From: Bacteroidetes bacterium SW_9_63_38
Lineage (GTDB): Bacteria > Bacteroidota > Rhodothermia > Rhodothermales > Salinibacteraceae
Length of the DNA stretch: 64,000 nt
Direction: 5' to 3'
Assembly: GCA_003022435.1 (NCBI GenBank)
Contig: PXUA01000008.1
Location: 1-64,000 of the forward strand
Notes under the pieces: model-generated
The model's database searches: none
What the model saw: only the letters and a program-made list of their open reading frames with translations
Told to the model about the DNA's origin: nothing
Part shown: positions 25,991 through 35,902 of the stretch, in pieces
Layout: every line of letters starts with the position of its first letter
How positions within the stretch are numbered: position 1 is the first letter of the stretch
Made by a program: the position numbers and the translations under genes

Positions 25991-28816
25991 ATGGCCTCCG
26001 AGCACTTCGATGTCGTGATCGTCGGCTCCGGGTTCGGCGGGTCGGTGACGAGTTACCGGCTGGCGGAGGCCGGGCTCGACGTGTGCGTGTTGGAGCGCGG
26101 CAAGGCCTACCCGCCCGGGGCCTTTCCCCGAGCGCCCCACGAGATGAAGGAAAACTTCTGGGACCCGAGCGACGGGCTCTACGGGATGTTCGACCTGTGG
26201 TCGTTCGAGCACTTTGAGGCACTGGTGTCGAGCGGGCTGGGCGGCGGCAGTCTCATCTACGCCAACGTGCTGTTGCGCAAGGACCCCGAGTGGTTCGTGC
26301 GAGAGGACCGTGCGGGGAACGGCCACGAGCCGTGGCCGGTGAGCCGGGAAGACCTGGATCCCCACTACGACCGGGTCGAGGACATGATGAACGCCCAGCG
26401 GTACCCGGCGGACGCGGAGCCGTACCGGAGCACGCCGAAGACGAACGCTTTCCGCGAGGCCGCCGCGGAGCTCGACCTGGACTGGGAGCGCCCCCCGCTC
26501 GCGATCACGTTTCACAACGATGACGAACCGCCGGAACCGGGGGCCCCTATCGATGAGCCGACGGGCAACCTGCACGGACGGCCCCGACAAACCTGCCGCC
26601 TCTGCGGAGAATGCGACATCGGCTGCAACTACGGCAGCAAGAACACGCTCGACTACAACTACCTCTCGGCCGCCGAGCGGAAGGGAGCCGACCTCCGCAC
26701 GCTCCACGAGGTCAGATCCTTCCGCCCACTGGGCGACGGCTCCGGCTACGAGGTTTTTTACGTCGAGCACGATCCGAACCGACCGGATCCGACTCCGGAC
26801 GACCGACACCACTACGGCGATAGGATGACGGCCGACCGACTCATCCTGAGTGCAGGGACGCTCGGGAGTACGCACCTGATGCTCAAGAACCGCAAGCACC
26901 TGAGCGGCGTCTCGCCGGCCCTCGGGTCGCGCTTCTGCGGAAATGGCGACCTGCTGGGATTTGCCGTGGACGCCGAGGAGCCGGACCCGGTGCACGGCGG
27001 TGCGCGCGCCCGAGCGCTCAACCCGAATGAAGGGCCGGTCATCACGAGCACGATTCGCGTCGGCGACATTCTCGACGAAAACGGAGACGGATCGTCGGGG
27101 CGCGGCTTCTACCTGCAGGATGCCGGGTACCCGAGCTTCCTAAGCTGGATCGTGGAGACCGGCGACGTGGCCTCCGGCTTGAATCGGCTCCTGAAATTTG
27201 GCCGTCAACTCTTCTCGGCCCGGACCCACGGGGACACGAATCTCAGCGACGAGTTGGAGACCCTGCTGGGCGGGGAGTTTTCAAAATCCACCATGCCGCT
27301 GCTGGGCATGGGGCGCGACGTGCCCAACGGACAGATGTCTCTGGGCGAGGACGGACGGCTGCACAACGACTGGCGCCAGCGTGCCTCCCACGACTACTTC
27401 GAGCGGCTCAAGCAGACGATGGAAAACGTGGCCCACGCCATGGGGGCCGAGTTTCTGATCAATCCGACATGGTTCTGGAAGCGGGTCATCACGGTGCACG
27501 CCCTGGGCGGCAACCCGATGGGACGCACGGACGAGCAGGGGGTCGTCAACGAGTACGGAGAGGTCTACAACAACCCGAATCTATACATTGCCGACGGGTC
27601 CATCATGCCCGGCCCGGTGGGCCCGAACCCCTCTCTTACCATTGCCGCGATGGCCGATCGGATTGCCACCCACATTCTCCACGACGATAGCAATGCTCCG
27701 GCCGCGCCGTCAACGGGCCAATCGACGACGGACGACGCGCAGGACGCTGAGGCATCAGACGCGCCGCCGCGCCGCCCCTCTGAGATGAGTCTTCGGGAAG
27801 AAGTGGTCTCTTTCACGGCTGAGGACGGATACGAATGCAATCTCATCCACCTGCGCGGCGAGGCCCCACCCACAAAGGGTCCGGTCATTGTCGTGCATGG
27901 TGCCGGCGTGCGGGCCAACATCTTCCGCGCCCCCGTGGGAATCGACTTCGCGGAGTACCTGGTGCGCGAGGGGTACGACGTATGGCTCGAAAACTGGCGG
28001 GCCAGCATCGACCTCGAACCCAACGAATGGACCATCGACCAGGCCGCCCGCTACGACCATCCGAAGGCCGTGGAAACCGTCGTTGACGAAACGGGCGCCG
28101 ACAGCGTCCAGGCCGTCATTCATTGCCAGGGATCCACCAGCTTTGCACTCTCGGCCGTCGCGGGGCTGGTGCCGGAGGTACGCACCATCGTCAGCAACGC
28201 CGTCTCCCTGCACACCGTGGTGCCGGGCTGGTCGAACATCAAAATCAAATACGTCGTTCCGGCCGTCGGCCACCTCACGCGCTACCTCAACCCGCAGTGG
28301 AACGACGATACGGACGGCCTCATCGGACGAGCCCTGTACGGCCTCACCGAACTCACGCACCATGAGTGCGACAACCCCGTCTGCAAGCAGGTCAGCTTCT
28401 ACTACGGCAGCGGCTTTCCGGCCCTCTGGAGCCACAAAAACCTGAATGATCGAACCCACGACGAGTGGCTGCGGCACGAATTTGCCAACGTGCCCCTCAG
28501 CTTCTACGACCAGATGAAGGACTGCGTGAAGGCGGGGCACCTCAGGAGCACCGGCAAGGTCGAGGACGTCCCGGCCGACGTGACAGCCCAGCCGCCCGAG
28601 ACCGACGCCCGGTTTGCCCTCTTCGCAGGCGAGGACAACCAGTGCTTTCTGCCCGAAAGCCAGGTCCACACCTACGAGTTTCTGGATCGGCACCGTCCCG
28701 GCCTCGACTCGCTCCACCTCGTCCCCGACTACGGACACCTCGACATGTTCATGGGAAAACACGCCCACCGGGATGTGTACCCGAAAATGATCGAGGAGCT
28801 GGATCAGGACAACTGA
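25991..28816 (+). CDS. GMC oxidoreductase fused to an alpha/beta hydrolase
   Basis: The protein is 941 aa. Residues 1-565 form a cholesterol-oxidase/choline-dehydrogenase-like GMC flavoenzyme: FAD motif VIVGSGFGGSVTSYRLAEAG, SSGLGGGSLIYANV, a Cys cluster CRLCGECDIGCNYG, and the C-terminal HALGGNPMG and GPVGPNPSLTIAAMADR. After an acidic linker, residues about 605-941 are an alpha/beta hydrolase: VIVVHGAGVRANIF, an elbow VIHCQGSTS with Cys712 in place of Ser, and a catalytic His in DYGHLDMFMGKH. A Cys nucleophile is known in PHA synthases and dienelactone hydrolases. An oxidised steroid- or lipid-like alcohol could be passed to the hydrolase; this is inference. It heads a three-gene operon. 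Confidence 0.9.
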   Translation: MASEHFDVVIVGSGFGGSVTSYRLAEAGLDVCVLERGKAYPPGAFPRAPHEMKENFWDPSDGLYGMFDLWSFEHFEALVSSGLGGGSLIYANVLLRKDPEWFVREDRAGNGHEPWPVSREDLDPHYDRVEDMMNAQRYPADAEPYRSTPKTNAFREAAAELDLDWERPPLAITFHNDDEPPEPGAPIDEPTGNLHGRPRQTCRLCGECDIGCNYGSKNTLDYNYLSAAERKGADLRTLHEVRSFRPLGDGSGYEVFYVEHDPNRPDPTPDDRHHYGDRMTADRLILSAGTLGSTHLMLKNRKHLSGVSPALGSRFCGNGDLLGFAVDAEEPDPVHGGARARALNPNEGPVITSTIRVGDILDENGDGSSGRGFYLQDAGYPSFLSWIVETGDVASGLNRLLKFGRQLFSARTHGDTNLSDELETLLGGEFSKSTMPLLGMGRDVPNGQMSLGEDGRLHNDWRQRASHDYFERLKQTMENVAHAMGAEFLINPTWFWKRVITVHALGGNPMGRTDEQGVVNEYGEVYNNPNLYIADGSIMPGPVGPNPSLTIAAMADRIATHILHDDSNAPAAPSTGQSTTDDAQDAEASDAPPRRPSEMSLREEVVSFTAEDGYECNLIHLRGEAPPTKGPVIVVHGAGVRANIFRAPVGIDFAEYLVREGYDVWLENWRASIDLEPNEWTIDQAARYDHPKAVETVVDETGADSVQAVIHCQGSTSFALSAVAGLVPEVRTIVSNAVSLHTVVPGWSNIKIKYVVPAVGHLTRYLNPQWNDDTDGLIGRALYGLTELTHHECDNPVCKQVSFYYGSGFPALWSHKNLNDRTHDEWLRHEFANVPLSFYDQMKDCVKAGHLRSTGKVEDVPADVTAQPPETDARFALFAGEDNQCFLPESQVHTYEFLDRHRPGLDSLHLVPDYGHLDMFMGKHAHRDVYPKMIEELDQDN

Positions 28817-28867
28817 AGACGACCTCACCACCGATTCCACGGTCTACCCACTATTCTTCTCCGTCAC

Positions 28868-29485
28868 ATGCCCGGCCTTGCCTTCGAGGAAACGATGACG
28901 GGCGGCTTTGCCCTCGGCGAAACGGATCCGGAACGCGGCCAGGAAATTGGAGAGGCCCGCAACCCTCCGCTGGCGCTGCACGCGTCCGTGCAGATCGACG
29001 ACGTGGACCGTTTCGCAGAGCACCCCGATCATCCCGGCGACCTCCGCGGCTCCATCGAGTTTCCGCCCCTCGGGGACGAACTTAAGGCCCGGGACGGCGT
29101 GTTCAAACTCTTTTCTCCGGGCCCCACCGCGGATGAGAAACGCATGGTCTACGAACTGGCCGTCGACCACGCCGGGGAGCCCTGCTACCTCGCGGGCCAG
29201 AAAAAGATACACGACGATCCCGGGTTCGATCTGTGGTCGGACACCACGACGCTCTACACTCGACTGCACGAAGGCACCGATACGTCCGGACCGGTCGTCG
29301 GAGCCGGCATTCTCTCCCTCGGGGCCGACGACCTCGTCGATCTGGTCTCGACCATGCGGGTGCCCGACGCCCACGCGGCCGAGGCGAAGGCGGAAGCCCT
29401 GACGACGTTCGGCACCCTGTTCCTAGGCGAGCTCTGGGACACCTACGCCGAGCACGCCTCCGCCGAGACTGCAAACGGCTCCTGA
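28868..29485 (+). CDS. Companion domain protein of GMC oxidoreductases
   Basis: The protein is 205 aa. Repeated motifs are LAFEETMTGGFALGETDPERG, DDVDRFAEHPDHPGDLRGSI, FKLFSPGP and KIHDDPGFDLWSDTTTLYTRL. From memory of the family, this module also occurs fused to GMC or hydrolase proteins in actinobacteria; here it is a separate gene 51 bp downstream of the fusion. It has no signal peptide, membrane helix or catalytic motif that I can name. It is probably an accessory or substrate-binding subunit of the oxidoreductase. Confidence 0.7.
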   Translation: MPGLAFEETMTGGFALGETDPERGQEIGEARNPPLALHASVQIDDVDRFAEHPDHPGDLRGSIEFPPLGDELKARDGVFKLFSPGPTADEKRMVYELAVDHAGEPCYLAGQKKIHDDPGFDLWSDTTTLYTRLHEGTDTSGPVVGAGILSLGADDLVDLVSTMRVPDAHAAEAKAEALTTFGTLFLGELWDTYAEHASAETANGS

Positions 29486-29542
29486 CATCTCCCAAGGCCC
29501 GGGCGGACGACGCCCTTCTGGATCGATTTCCCCATTCCCGTC

Positions 29543-31432
29543 ATGCCCTCCCCCGACCCCTGCCCCGAGCGTCCCCACTCCGAAGACGACCTCGACTTCA
29601 CCCCACAGAAGATGGTGCGCTGGTTCAGCCCCAAGGAGCTGGTGCGCACCGGCACCGAAGCCGTGCTGTCGGGGCTGTTCGGCTCCTACGCGGACTGGCG
29701 CGAGGTGCAGGCCCTTCGCGCCGAACACAGCCGCACCCACGCCGACGCGTCGGAGACCAACTCGGCCCTCCGGAAGGCGAACGAAGACGAGGGCATCGGC
29801 GAATGGTACGATCTCTCGGACGAGGGCACCCTCTGGCTCGACTACGCCGCCGACCTGGGCGACGGCTTCAACTCGACGTACAGTGTCGCCCGGCTGCTCG
29901 CGGAACCGGAACTGTCGCTCGACGGCCACGGCACCGAGCGGGGACGCGCCCTCATTTTCGGCGGCGACCAGGTCTATCCCACCGCCTCCCGCAGGGTGTA
30001 TAAGAACCGTCTCGCCGGCCCGTATCGGGCTGCCCTCCCCTGCGTGACCGACGACACGCCGCCGCTCCTCTTCGCTGTCCCCGGCAACCACGACTGGTAT
30101 GACGGCCTCACCAGCTTCCTCCGCCTCTTCACCCAGCGGCGCTGGATCGGCGGGTGGAAGACTCAGCAGCGGCGCAGCTACTTCGCCATCAAGCTCCCGC
30201 ACGACTGGTGGCTCTGGGGCATCGACGTGCAGCTGGAATCCGACATCGACGAGCCGCAGCTCAACTACTTCCAGGCCATCGCCTCCGACGCGGACATCAT
30301 GCCACCGGGGTCGAAGGTGATCCTGTGCACGCCCGAGCCGACCTGGGTCTACAGCGAGACCAAGGGCGCGAAGGCCTTCCGGAACCTTGGCTACTTCGAG
30401 GACACGGTCATCACCGCCAACGGGCACACCATGCCGGTGGGCCTCGCGGGCGACCTGCACACCTACGCCCGGTACGAGGACCCCGATACCGACGACAACA
30501 CGAACAAGCAACGGTTTATCGCCGGTGGGGGCGGCGCCTACCTGTACCCCACGCACGACCTCCCGGACACGCTCGACCTCGAAACGCCGAAGGGCCACGA
30601 GTCGCGCTATACGCTGCAAAACGATCGCAACACGACGCCCGACGACAGCCTCTTTCCGGCGCCCGACCGCTCCCGCTCCATGTCATGGAGGGCGCTGCTC
30701 CTGCCGTTCAAAAACTGGACCTTCGGCCTCTTCGTCGCGGCCCTCTATCTCGTGTTCGCGTGGCTATTGGAGAGCGCGACGATCCTCACGCTGGTGGCCC
30801 CGGCGGAGGCGCCAACGGCGGTGCAGAACCTCCCGACCCTGTTTGAAAGTCTAGCCGACCGCGCAAACCCCATTGGTGCCGTCGGCGCCGTGCTCAGCGC
30901 CATCAAACACGTTCCCAGTGCCGCGCTGCTGGCGGTCGGGCTGGTCGGCGGGCTGTCGGCATTTGCGGACCGGGAGGGGTGGGAAGGCAAACTCGCAGCC
31001 GGCGGGATCCACGCTGCTGCCCACCTCCTGCTCGCCGTCGCCCTCATGTGGGGCTTTGCGCAATTCAATCTCAACCTCCTTGGGCTCAGCCCAACGGACT
31101 ACGGGCACGTCGGCCTCTTCACCCTCGAAATGTTTACGGTGGGCAGCCTGCTCGGCGGCGTGCTGATGGGCGGGTACCTCGCAGTTTCGAACCGCCTCCT
31201 CGGCATGCATACCAACGAGGTGTTCTCCTGTCAGCACATTCCGGACTACAAGAACGTCCTGCGCCTCCGGCTCGACGAAGAGGGCGACCTCACGATCTAC
31301 CCGGTGGGCATCGAGACCGTGGAAACGAAGTGGTCGCTCCAGCCGGACGGGACGCCTGAGGATCCGTGGTTCGAAGGGGAGAAACCAATCTCAACGCGGG
31401 CCGAACTCATTGAGCCACCGGTAAACGTGTAG
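29543..31432 (+). CDS. Calcineurin-like phosphoesterase with C-terminal membrane domain
   Basis: The protein is 629 aa. The metallophosphoesterase half (residues about 80-340) contains AADLGDGFNSTY, FGGDQVYP, VPGNHDWYDG (GNHD) and VGLAGDLHTYARYE (late His motif). About four transmembrane helices follow in residues 390-560 (FGLFVAALYLVFAWLL, AALLAVGLVGGLSAF, AAAHLLLAVALMWGF, GSLLGGVLMGGYLAV), then an acidic cytosolic tail. It starts 57 bp after the previous gene and is very likely co-transcribed. A membrane phosphoesterase with a GMC/hydrolase pair suggests metabolism of a lipid phosphate; the substrate is unknown. Confidence 0.85.
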   Translation: MPSPDPCPERPHSEDDLDFTPQKMVRWFSPKELVRTGTEAVLSGLFGSYADWREVQALRAEHSRTHADASETNSALRKANEDEGIGEWYDLSDEGTLWLDYAADLGDGFNSTYSVARLLAEPELSLDGHGTERGRALIFGGDQVYPTASRRVYKNRLAGPYRAALPCVTDDTPPLLFAVPGNHDWYDGLTSFLRLFTQRRWIGGWKTQQRRSYFAIKLPHDWWLWGIDVQLESDIDEPQLNYFQAIASDADIMPPGSKVILCTPEPTWVYSETKGAKAFRNLGYFEDTVITANGHTMPVGLAGDLHTYARYEDPDTDDNTNKQRFIAGGGGAYLYPTHDLPDTLDLETPKGHESRYTLQNDRNTTPDDSLFPAPDRSRSMSWRALLLPFKNWTFGLFVAALYLVFAWLLESATILTLVAPAEAPTAVQNLPTLFESLADRANPIGAVGAVLSAIKHVPSAALLAVGLVGGLSAFADREGWEGKLAAGGIHAAAHLLLAVALMWGFAQFNLNLLGLSPTDYGHVGLFTLEMFTVGSLLGGVLMGGYLAVSNRLLGMHTNEVFSCQHIPDYKNVLRLRLDEEGDLTIYPVGIETVETKWSLQPDGTPEDPWFEGEKPISTRAELIEPPVNV

Positions 31433-31531
31433 AAGGCACACTTTACGAAAACACCCCGAGAGGTCGCTTCACGCAGGGCTTTTCGGCTTTCGAGTCCGAT
31501 GCTCCGGAAGGGGAGAATCGCTTGCTTGTCC

Positions 31532-31690
31532 CTACTCCCACGTCGTCACGGCCAGGGCCAGCGTCTCGTCCGTCTCGGCGTGGGCGAGTCGGTGGTGCAC
31601 CCGCACCGTGCCGCCGTCGTGCTTCAGTTCGGCCGTAGCGCGGATGGGAGTACCGTCGCCGCGTATCTCTTCCCACGTGCTTCTCCTCCG
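31532..31690 (-). pseudogene. Possible hot-dog thioesterase fragment
   Basis: A short minus-strand reading frame gives PIRATAELKHDGGTVRVHHR and then ETDETLALAVTTWE, resembling the end of the beta-sheet of acyl-CoA thioesterases. No N-terminal half is present and the surrounding DNA carries no start. It is either a remnant or chance similarity. Confidence 0.3.
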
Positions 31691-31719
31691 ACATCTTTCA
31701 CGGAAACGAAGGGACTGCA

Positions 31720-32226
31720 CTAAACGTCGAGCTGATCGGGGAAGTCGGGCACGCGGTTCGACGCAGACCGCTCTTCTTCGGCGTCGAAGAAGCGAAGGTG
31801 CCCCTCGGAATCACAGATCCATACCTCCTCTGCCCCAGCCTCGAAGTAGAGCGCTCGTTTCTCCGCCATCTCAACATCGGTATTGGTCGGCGAACGTACC
31901 TCCACACAGATTTCAGGAGCTACGGGTGCGTCGTACGCGTCTTTAATCTGTGCCCACCGGTCGGCCGTACACCACACGGCATCGGCGACCTTTGTGCCCT
32001 TCGCAGTGCGAATGGCCAACTCGATAGACGACTCCCCCTCCGGATGTATCTCTTCCAGCCGCTGCGCAATCCGAAAGGCAAACTTGCCGTGCCAGGCATA
32101 CGTCGGGCTCATAACAATCTGGCCGCGCTCATTCGTCTCGATCTTGTAGGGAAGGTCGCGAAGATGTGGATCCTCACACACCTCCTTCCACGACAGGCCG
32201 GACACGGGTGTGGTCTGCGTGCTCAT
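31720..32226 (-). CDS. Uma2-family (DUF820) putative restriction-like nuclease
   Basis: The protein is about 168 aa from MSTQTTPVSG. It has the PD-(D/E)xK arrangement of DUF820: GKFAFRIAQRLEE, KVADAVWCT (Asp), PEICVEVRSPTNT (E-x-K-like with Arg in place of Lys), and AEKRALYFEAGAEEVWICDSEG. These proteins are abundant in cyanobacteria and Salinibacter, and their role is unknown. The Lys-to-Arg or Ser change in the core may reduce catalysis. Single gene. Confidence 0.8.
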   Translation of the reverse strand: MSTQTTPVSGLSWKEVCEDPHLRDLPYKIETNERGQIVMSPTYAWHGKFAFRIAQRLEEIHPEGESSIELAIRTAKGTKVADAVWCTADRWAQIKDAYDAPVAPEICVEVRSPTNTDVEMAEKRALYFEAGAEEVWICDSEGHLRFFDAEEERSASNRVPDFPDQLDV

Positions 32227-32359
32227 GGGCAATCACCAATGGTGCAAGAAGACGCCGGTCCCGACAATCGTCGGGAGAGTGCGTAAACGCCCCCCCAACC
32301 AAAGCGGTCCGAACACTCTCCCTATGCTCCCACGCTTCCTCTCTCCCACGCTCCCAAGC

Positions 32360-33745
32360 TCATTTCCCGATGCAGAAGCGGGAGAAGATCTGATCGAGCA
32401 CATCCTCGTTGGTGATCTCACCCGTGATGGCCCCCAGTTCTTGGAGGGCGGCGCGCAGGTCGAGGGTGAGCATGTCGCCGGAGACGCCCATGTCGAGCGC
32501 CTCGCGGGCCTGCCGAACGGCGTCGAGGGCGTCCTGGAGGTGCTGGCGGTGGCGCTGGTTCATCACCACCGGAGACGATTCCGCGCGGCTCAGGTGCTCG
32601 GCCACCGTGTCGGTCAGACGGTCGAGAAGCGACTGCAGCTCGTCGGCATCTTCCCGGGCGTTGAGGGCTGAGAGCTTGAGCGCGGACACACCGTCGAGGT
32701 CGGCCACGGGGTGGTCAGGGGCCGCGTCGGCCTTGTTGCCGATCAGGAAGGGCTGGACGGTTTGATCCTCGCCCGAGAGGTCGTCGAGGAAGTCGATTTC
32801 GTCGGAGTCAAGACCGACCGTCAGATCGTAGAGATAGAGGAGCACGTCGGCCTCCTGAATGGATTCCGTAGCGCGACGCACGCCTTCGGCCTCAATCTCG
32901 TCGGCGGTGTCGCGGAGGCCGGCGGTGTCGACAAAGCGGAACAGGACACCCTCGATCTCAGCCTCTGCCTCAATTTCATCGCGCGTCGTGCCGGGCGTTT
33001 CGCTCACAATGGCCCGGTCGTGCCCGACGAGCGCGTTCAACAGTGTGGACTTGCCCGCGTTGGGCCGCCCGCCGATGACGACGCGCACGCCGTCCTTCAA
33101 TTTTTCGCCGGTGGGATAGGTGTCGAGCAGATCGCCCAGAATCGCCTCGGTCTCATCCAGTAGCTCCTCCAGGCGCTCGCGGTCGGCAAACTCCACGTCC
33201 TCGTCCGAGAAGTCAATCTCCAACTCGACCAGCGAGCACAGGTTGAGCAGTTCCTCGCGCAGGTCCTCCAATAGTTCAGAGTAGCGACCCTTGAGGTGGG
33301 TGAGGGACGCCTCGTGCGCCTTCGTGGAGGAGGCGTGGATCAGATCGGCCACCGCTTCGGCCTGCGTGAGATCGAGCTTCCCGTTCAGGAAGGCGCGCTC
33401 GGTAAACTCGCCGGGCTCGGCCATCCGGGCGCCATGGTCGAGCAGGCTCTCCAGCACCATCTGCGGCGCCAGGTCGCCCCCGTGACAGGACACCTCGACA
33501 ACGTGCTCACCGGTAGCCGAGTTGGGGGCACAGAAGACCGTGCACACCACCTGGTCGACATCGTTGCCGTCCTCATCCACAATAAAGCCGACGTGGGCCG
33601 TGTGGCTGTCGGCCTCCGCCAGGTCGTCGCCTCGAAAGGAGTCGTTCACGACCGAAATCGCCGCCGGCCCGGACGTGCGCACGATGGCGAGGGCCGCCCG
33701 CCCCCGGGCCGTGGCGATCGCCGCAATCGTATCGCTGTTTGGCAT
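32360..33745 (-). CDS. mnmE: MnmE tRNA-modifying GTPase
   Basis: The protein is 461 aa. The N-terminal domain begins DTIAAIATARGRAALAIVR. The G domain holds VVIGGRPNAGKSTLLNAL (P-loop), ETPGTTRDEIE (G2), DTAGLRDTADEIE (G3) and GNKAD (G4). The invariant C-terminal CIGK is intact, with Cys needed for modification. It forms a heterotetramer with MnmG. It is 57 bp downstream of yidC on the same strand. Confidence 0.97.
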   Translation of the reverse strand: MPNSDTIAAIATARGRAALAIVRTSGPAAISVVNDSFRGDDLAEADSHTAHVGFIVDEDGNDVDQVVCTVFCAPNSATGEHVVEVSCHGGDLAPQMVLESLLDHGARMAEPGEFTERAFLNGKLDLTQAEAVADLIHASSTKAHEASLTHLKGRYSELLEDLREELLNLCSLVELEIDFSDEDVEFADRERLEELLDETEAILGDLLDTYPTGEKLKDGVRVVIGGRPNAGKSTLLNALVGHDRAIVSETPGTTRDEIEAEAEIEGVLFRFVDTAGLRDTADEIEAEGVRRATESIQEADVLLYLYDLTVGLDSDEIDFLDDLSGEDQTVQPFLIGNKADAAPDHPVADLDGVSALKLSALNAREDADELQSLLDRLTDTVAEHLSRAESSPVVMNQRHRQHLQDALDAVRQAREALDMGVSGDMLTLDLRAALQELGAITGEITNEDVLDQIFSRFCIGK

Positions 33746-33802
33746 CGTTGAACGTTAGATCGTTGAACGTGAGGACGTTCCAACGGGAAACGTCCCAACG
33801 AT

Positions 33803-35746
33803 TTACGAGCTCTTCTGCTGCTCTTGCGCCTTCCGCGCCCGTTCCATGACCCGCGCAAAGAAGCCGTCGGACTCGTCATCGTCGGATTGCCCGTTCATGA
33901 GCGTGCCGTCGTCATCCTTCTCCTTTTCCAGCTGCATGTTGATCCACTTCTGCTGGGCCGCCGTGACAATGTTGTAGAAGAGGTAGTAGAGGCTCAGCGC
34001 CGAGGCGAAGCGGTTAAAGATGAAGAAGATGACCGCCGGCATCGCGTACATGAGGGCCTTCATCTGTCCCCCGCCCCCGGCCGACGCCGTCGACTGCACG
34101 CGCATGGTTACGATCATGGCGAGGCCCATCAGCAGCGTAAAGCCCGCCACGTAGTCGCCGTAGAACGGAATTTCGAAGGGGAGCTGCAGGATCTTGTCGG
34201 GGGCCGAGAGGTCACTGGCCCACAGAAAGCTCTTCTGCCGAAGCTGGACGGACTTCGGGATAAACTGATAGAGCGAGATCAGAATCGGGTACTGCAAGAA
34301 CATCGGCAGGCAGCCGCCGAGCGGGTTGACCCCCGTCTCGCGGTACATCTCCATCATCTTCTCCTGCTGCTTCTGCTGGTCGTCATCGTACTTCTCGCGG
34401 ATCTCCTCCATCTTTGGCTGCAACTCGCGCATCTGCGCCATGCTGCGGTAGGAGGACTTCGTGAGCGGGTAGACCAGCGTCTTGATGAAGATGGCCATCA
34501 GGATCACGATGACGCCGTACGGGAGGCCGCCGCCCATCCAGTCGGGCATCCCCTCGCCCAGGTACGTCAGCATGGGAATGTAGAGGTACTTGGCGAGCGG
34601 CTTGGTGATAAATTCGAACCAGTCCCACCCGTAGTCGACCATGCCGTACAGGTTGCGCTCGTACGAGACCAGGTTGTAGTAATCCACCGGGCCGGCGTAG
34701 AGGTGAAACTCGTCGACGTGATCGGTGGTCTGACCCCGAGGCATCCGGAGCGATCCGTTGAGCTGCTTATAGGCGGCCTCGGTGGACGCCTGGTCCACCT
34801 TGTCGCCCACGAGGTTGGCCCCGCGCACCCCGTTGGGGTTATCCGGCATCAGGGCCGCGGTGAAGTACTTGTTTTTCACCGCCATCCACGAAATGGAGCC
34901 GTTGAGCCGCTTTTCGCCGTGCTTTCCGCCCGAAAGGGTAACGCTCTCCACCTCGCCGCCGCTGGATGCGTACAGGCCCGTAAACGTAAGCTCCTGTTCC
35001 TCTCCGCCCTCCGAGTACGGCATGCCGCCGTGCCAGGACAGTTCGTAGCCGCTGGCCGTAACGAAACTCGCCGGGTTCTTCTGGCGGATCGAAAGGCCGA
35101 GGTCGTAATCATCCGGGTGGAAGGTGTACGTCTGCCGAAGCTCGCCGTCGCCCAGCGCGGTGGCAAACGTGATCGAGCGCGGTTCTTCCTCGACCCGAAT
35201 CGTGTCGTCCTCGATTTCACTCGTGAAGAAGAGCGAGCGGGTGTCAACGCGTTTGCCACTCGGGGTGCGGAAGGACAGGGAGAGCGTCCCACCCGCCGTC
35301 GTGTCGACGATCTGGATAGGATCCACCTGGTTGAATTGATCGAACTTCTTGAGCGTGAAGCGCTGGAGCGTCGCCCCCTTCGACGAGAGCACTGCCGTGT
35401 ATAGATCCGTCTCCACGACAATCTCGCGGGCGTTGCCCTCCAGGGCCGCCGCCGTGATCGAATCGGACGCCGGAGCCTCCGGCATCGCTGCCTGCGCGGA
35501 CGCCGGGGCCGGCTCCGCGCTCGCCGGCGGTTCCTCACTCGTAGAGGGCGTATCCGCCGGGGCCGCGGCGGAATCGGTCGTCGCGGTCGTCTGTACGGTG
35601 TCGCTGGAGGATCCCGCCTGCTGCTGGGACGCCTGAGGACTGAACCAGAACGTCCAGCCGAACAGAATCACCGCCACCAGAACGGTCGCAATGATGACGT
35701 TGCGCTGATCTTCGGGCTCGGGTTGGTTGCGAAGCGGAGAAGCCAC
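33803..35746 (-). CDS. yidC: YidC membrane protein insertase
   Basis: The protein is 647 aa. An N-terminal helix (NVIIATVLVAVILFGWTFWF) is followed by an Ala/Ser/Pro/Glu-rich linker, the periplasmic beta-supersandwich domain (residues about 110-380), and a five-helix insertase core with the Arg-containing groove and NPLGGCLPMFLQYPILISLYQF. The tail is charged (DDDESDGFFARVMERARKAQEQQ). It inserts proteins alone or with SecYEG. Unlike most genomes, the rnpA-yidC gap (534 bp) holds a MITE-like element rather than yidD. Confidence 0.96.
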   Translation of the reverse strand: MASPLRNQPEPEDQRNVIIATVLVAVILFGWTFWFSPQASQQQAGSSSDTVQTTATTDSAAAPADTPSTSEEPPASAEPAPASAQAAMPEAPASDSITAAALEGNAREIVVETDLYTAVLSSKGATLQRFTLKKFDQFNQVDPIQIVDTTAGGTLSLSFRTPSGKRVDTRSLFFTSEIEDDTIRVEEEPRSITFATALGDGELRQTYTFHPDDYDLGLSIRQKNPASFVTASGYELSWHGGMPYSEGGEEQELTFTGLYASSGGEVESVTLSGGKHGEKRLNGSISWMAVKNKYFTAALMPDNPNGVRGANLVGDKVDQASTEAAYKQLNGSLRMPRGQTTDHVDEFHLYAGPVDYYNLVSYERNLYGMVDYGWDWFEFITKPLAKYLYIPMLTYLGEGMPDWMGGGLPYGVIVILMAIFIKTLVYPLTKSSYRSMAQMRELQPKMEEIREKYDDDQQKQQEKMMEMYRETGVNPLGGCLPMFLQYPILISLYQFIPKSVQLRQKSFLWASDLSAPDKILQLPFEIPFYGDYVAGFTLLMGLAMIVTMRVQSTASAGGGGQMKALMYAMPAVIFFIFNRFASALSLYYLFYNIVTAAQQKWINMQLEKEKDDDGTLMNGQSDDDESDGFFARVMERARKAQEQQKSS

Positions 35747-35902
35747 GGGGAAAAGGAATTAATGAGGGCTAGCGACGGACCCGGCAGGACGACGGCCAGG
35801 GCCGTACGCCTTCCGTATACATGGGCTCAACCAGAAGGTACGCGCGCCCCTGACCAGCGTGCCCCGCCGCATTTCAAAAAGATGTGGGAATCCCAGCGGT
35901 CT

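Noticed and set aside
33824-35404. 526-codon ORF antisense to yidC
   Set aside because: Shadow of yidC with no recognisable motif.
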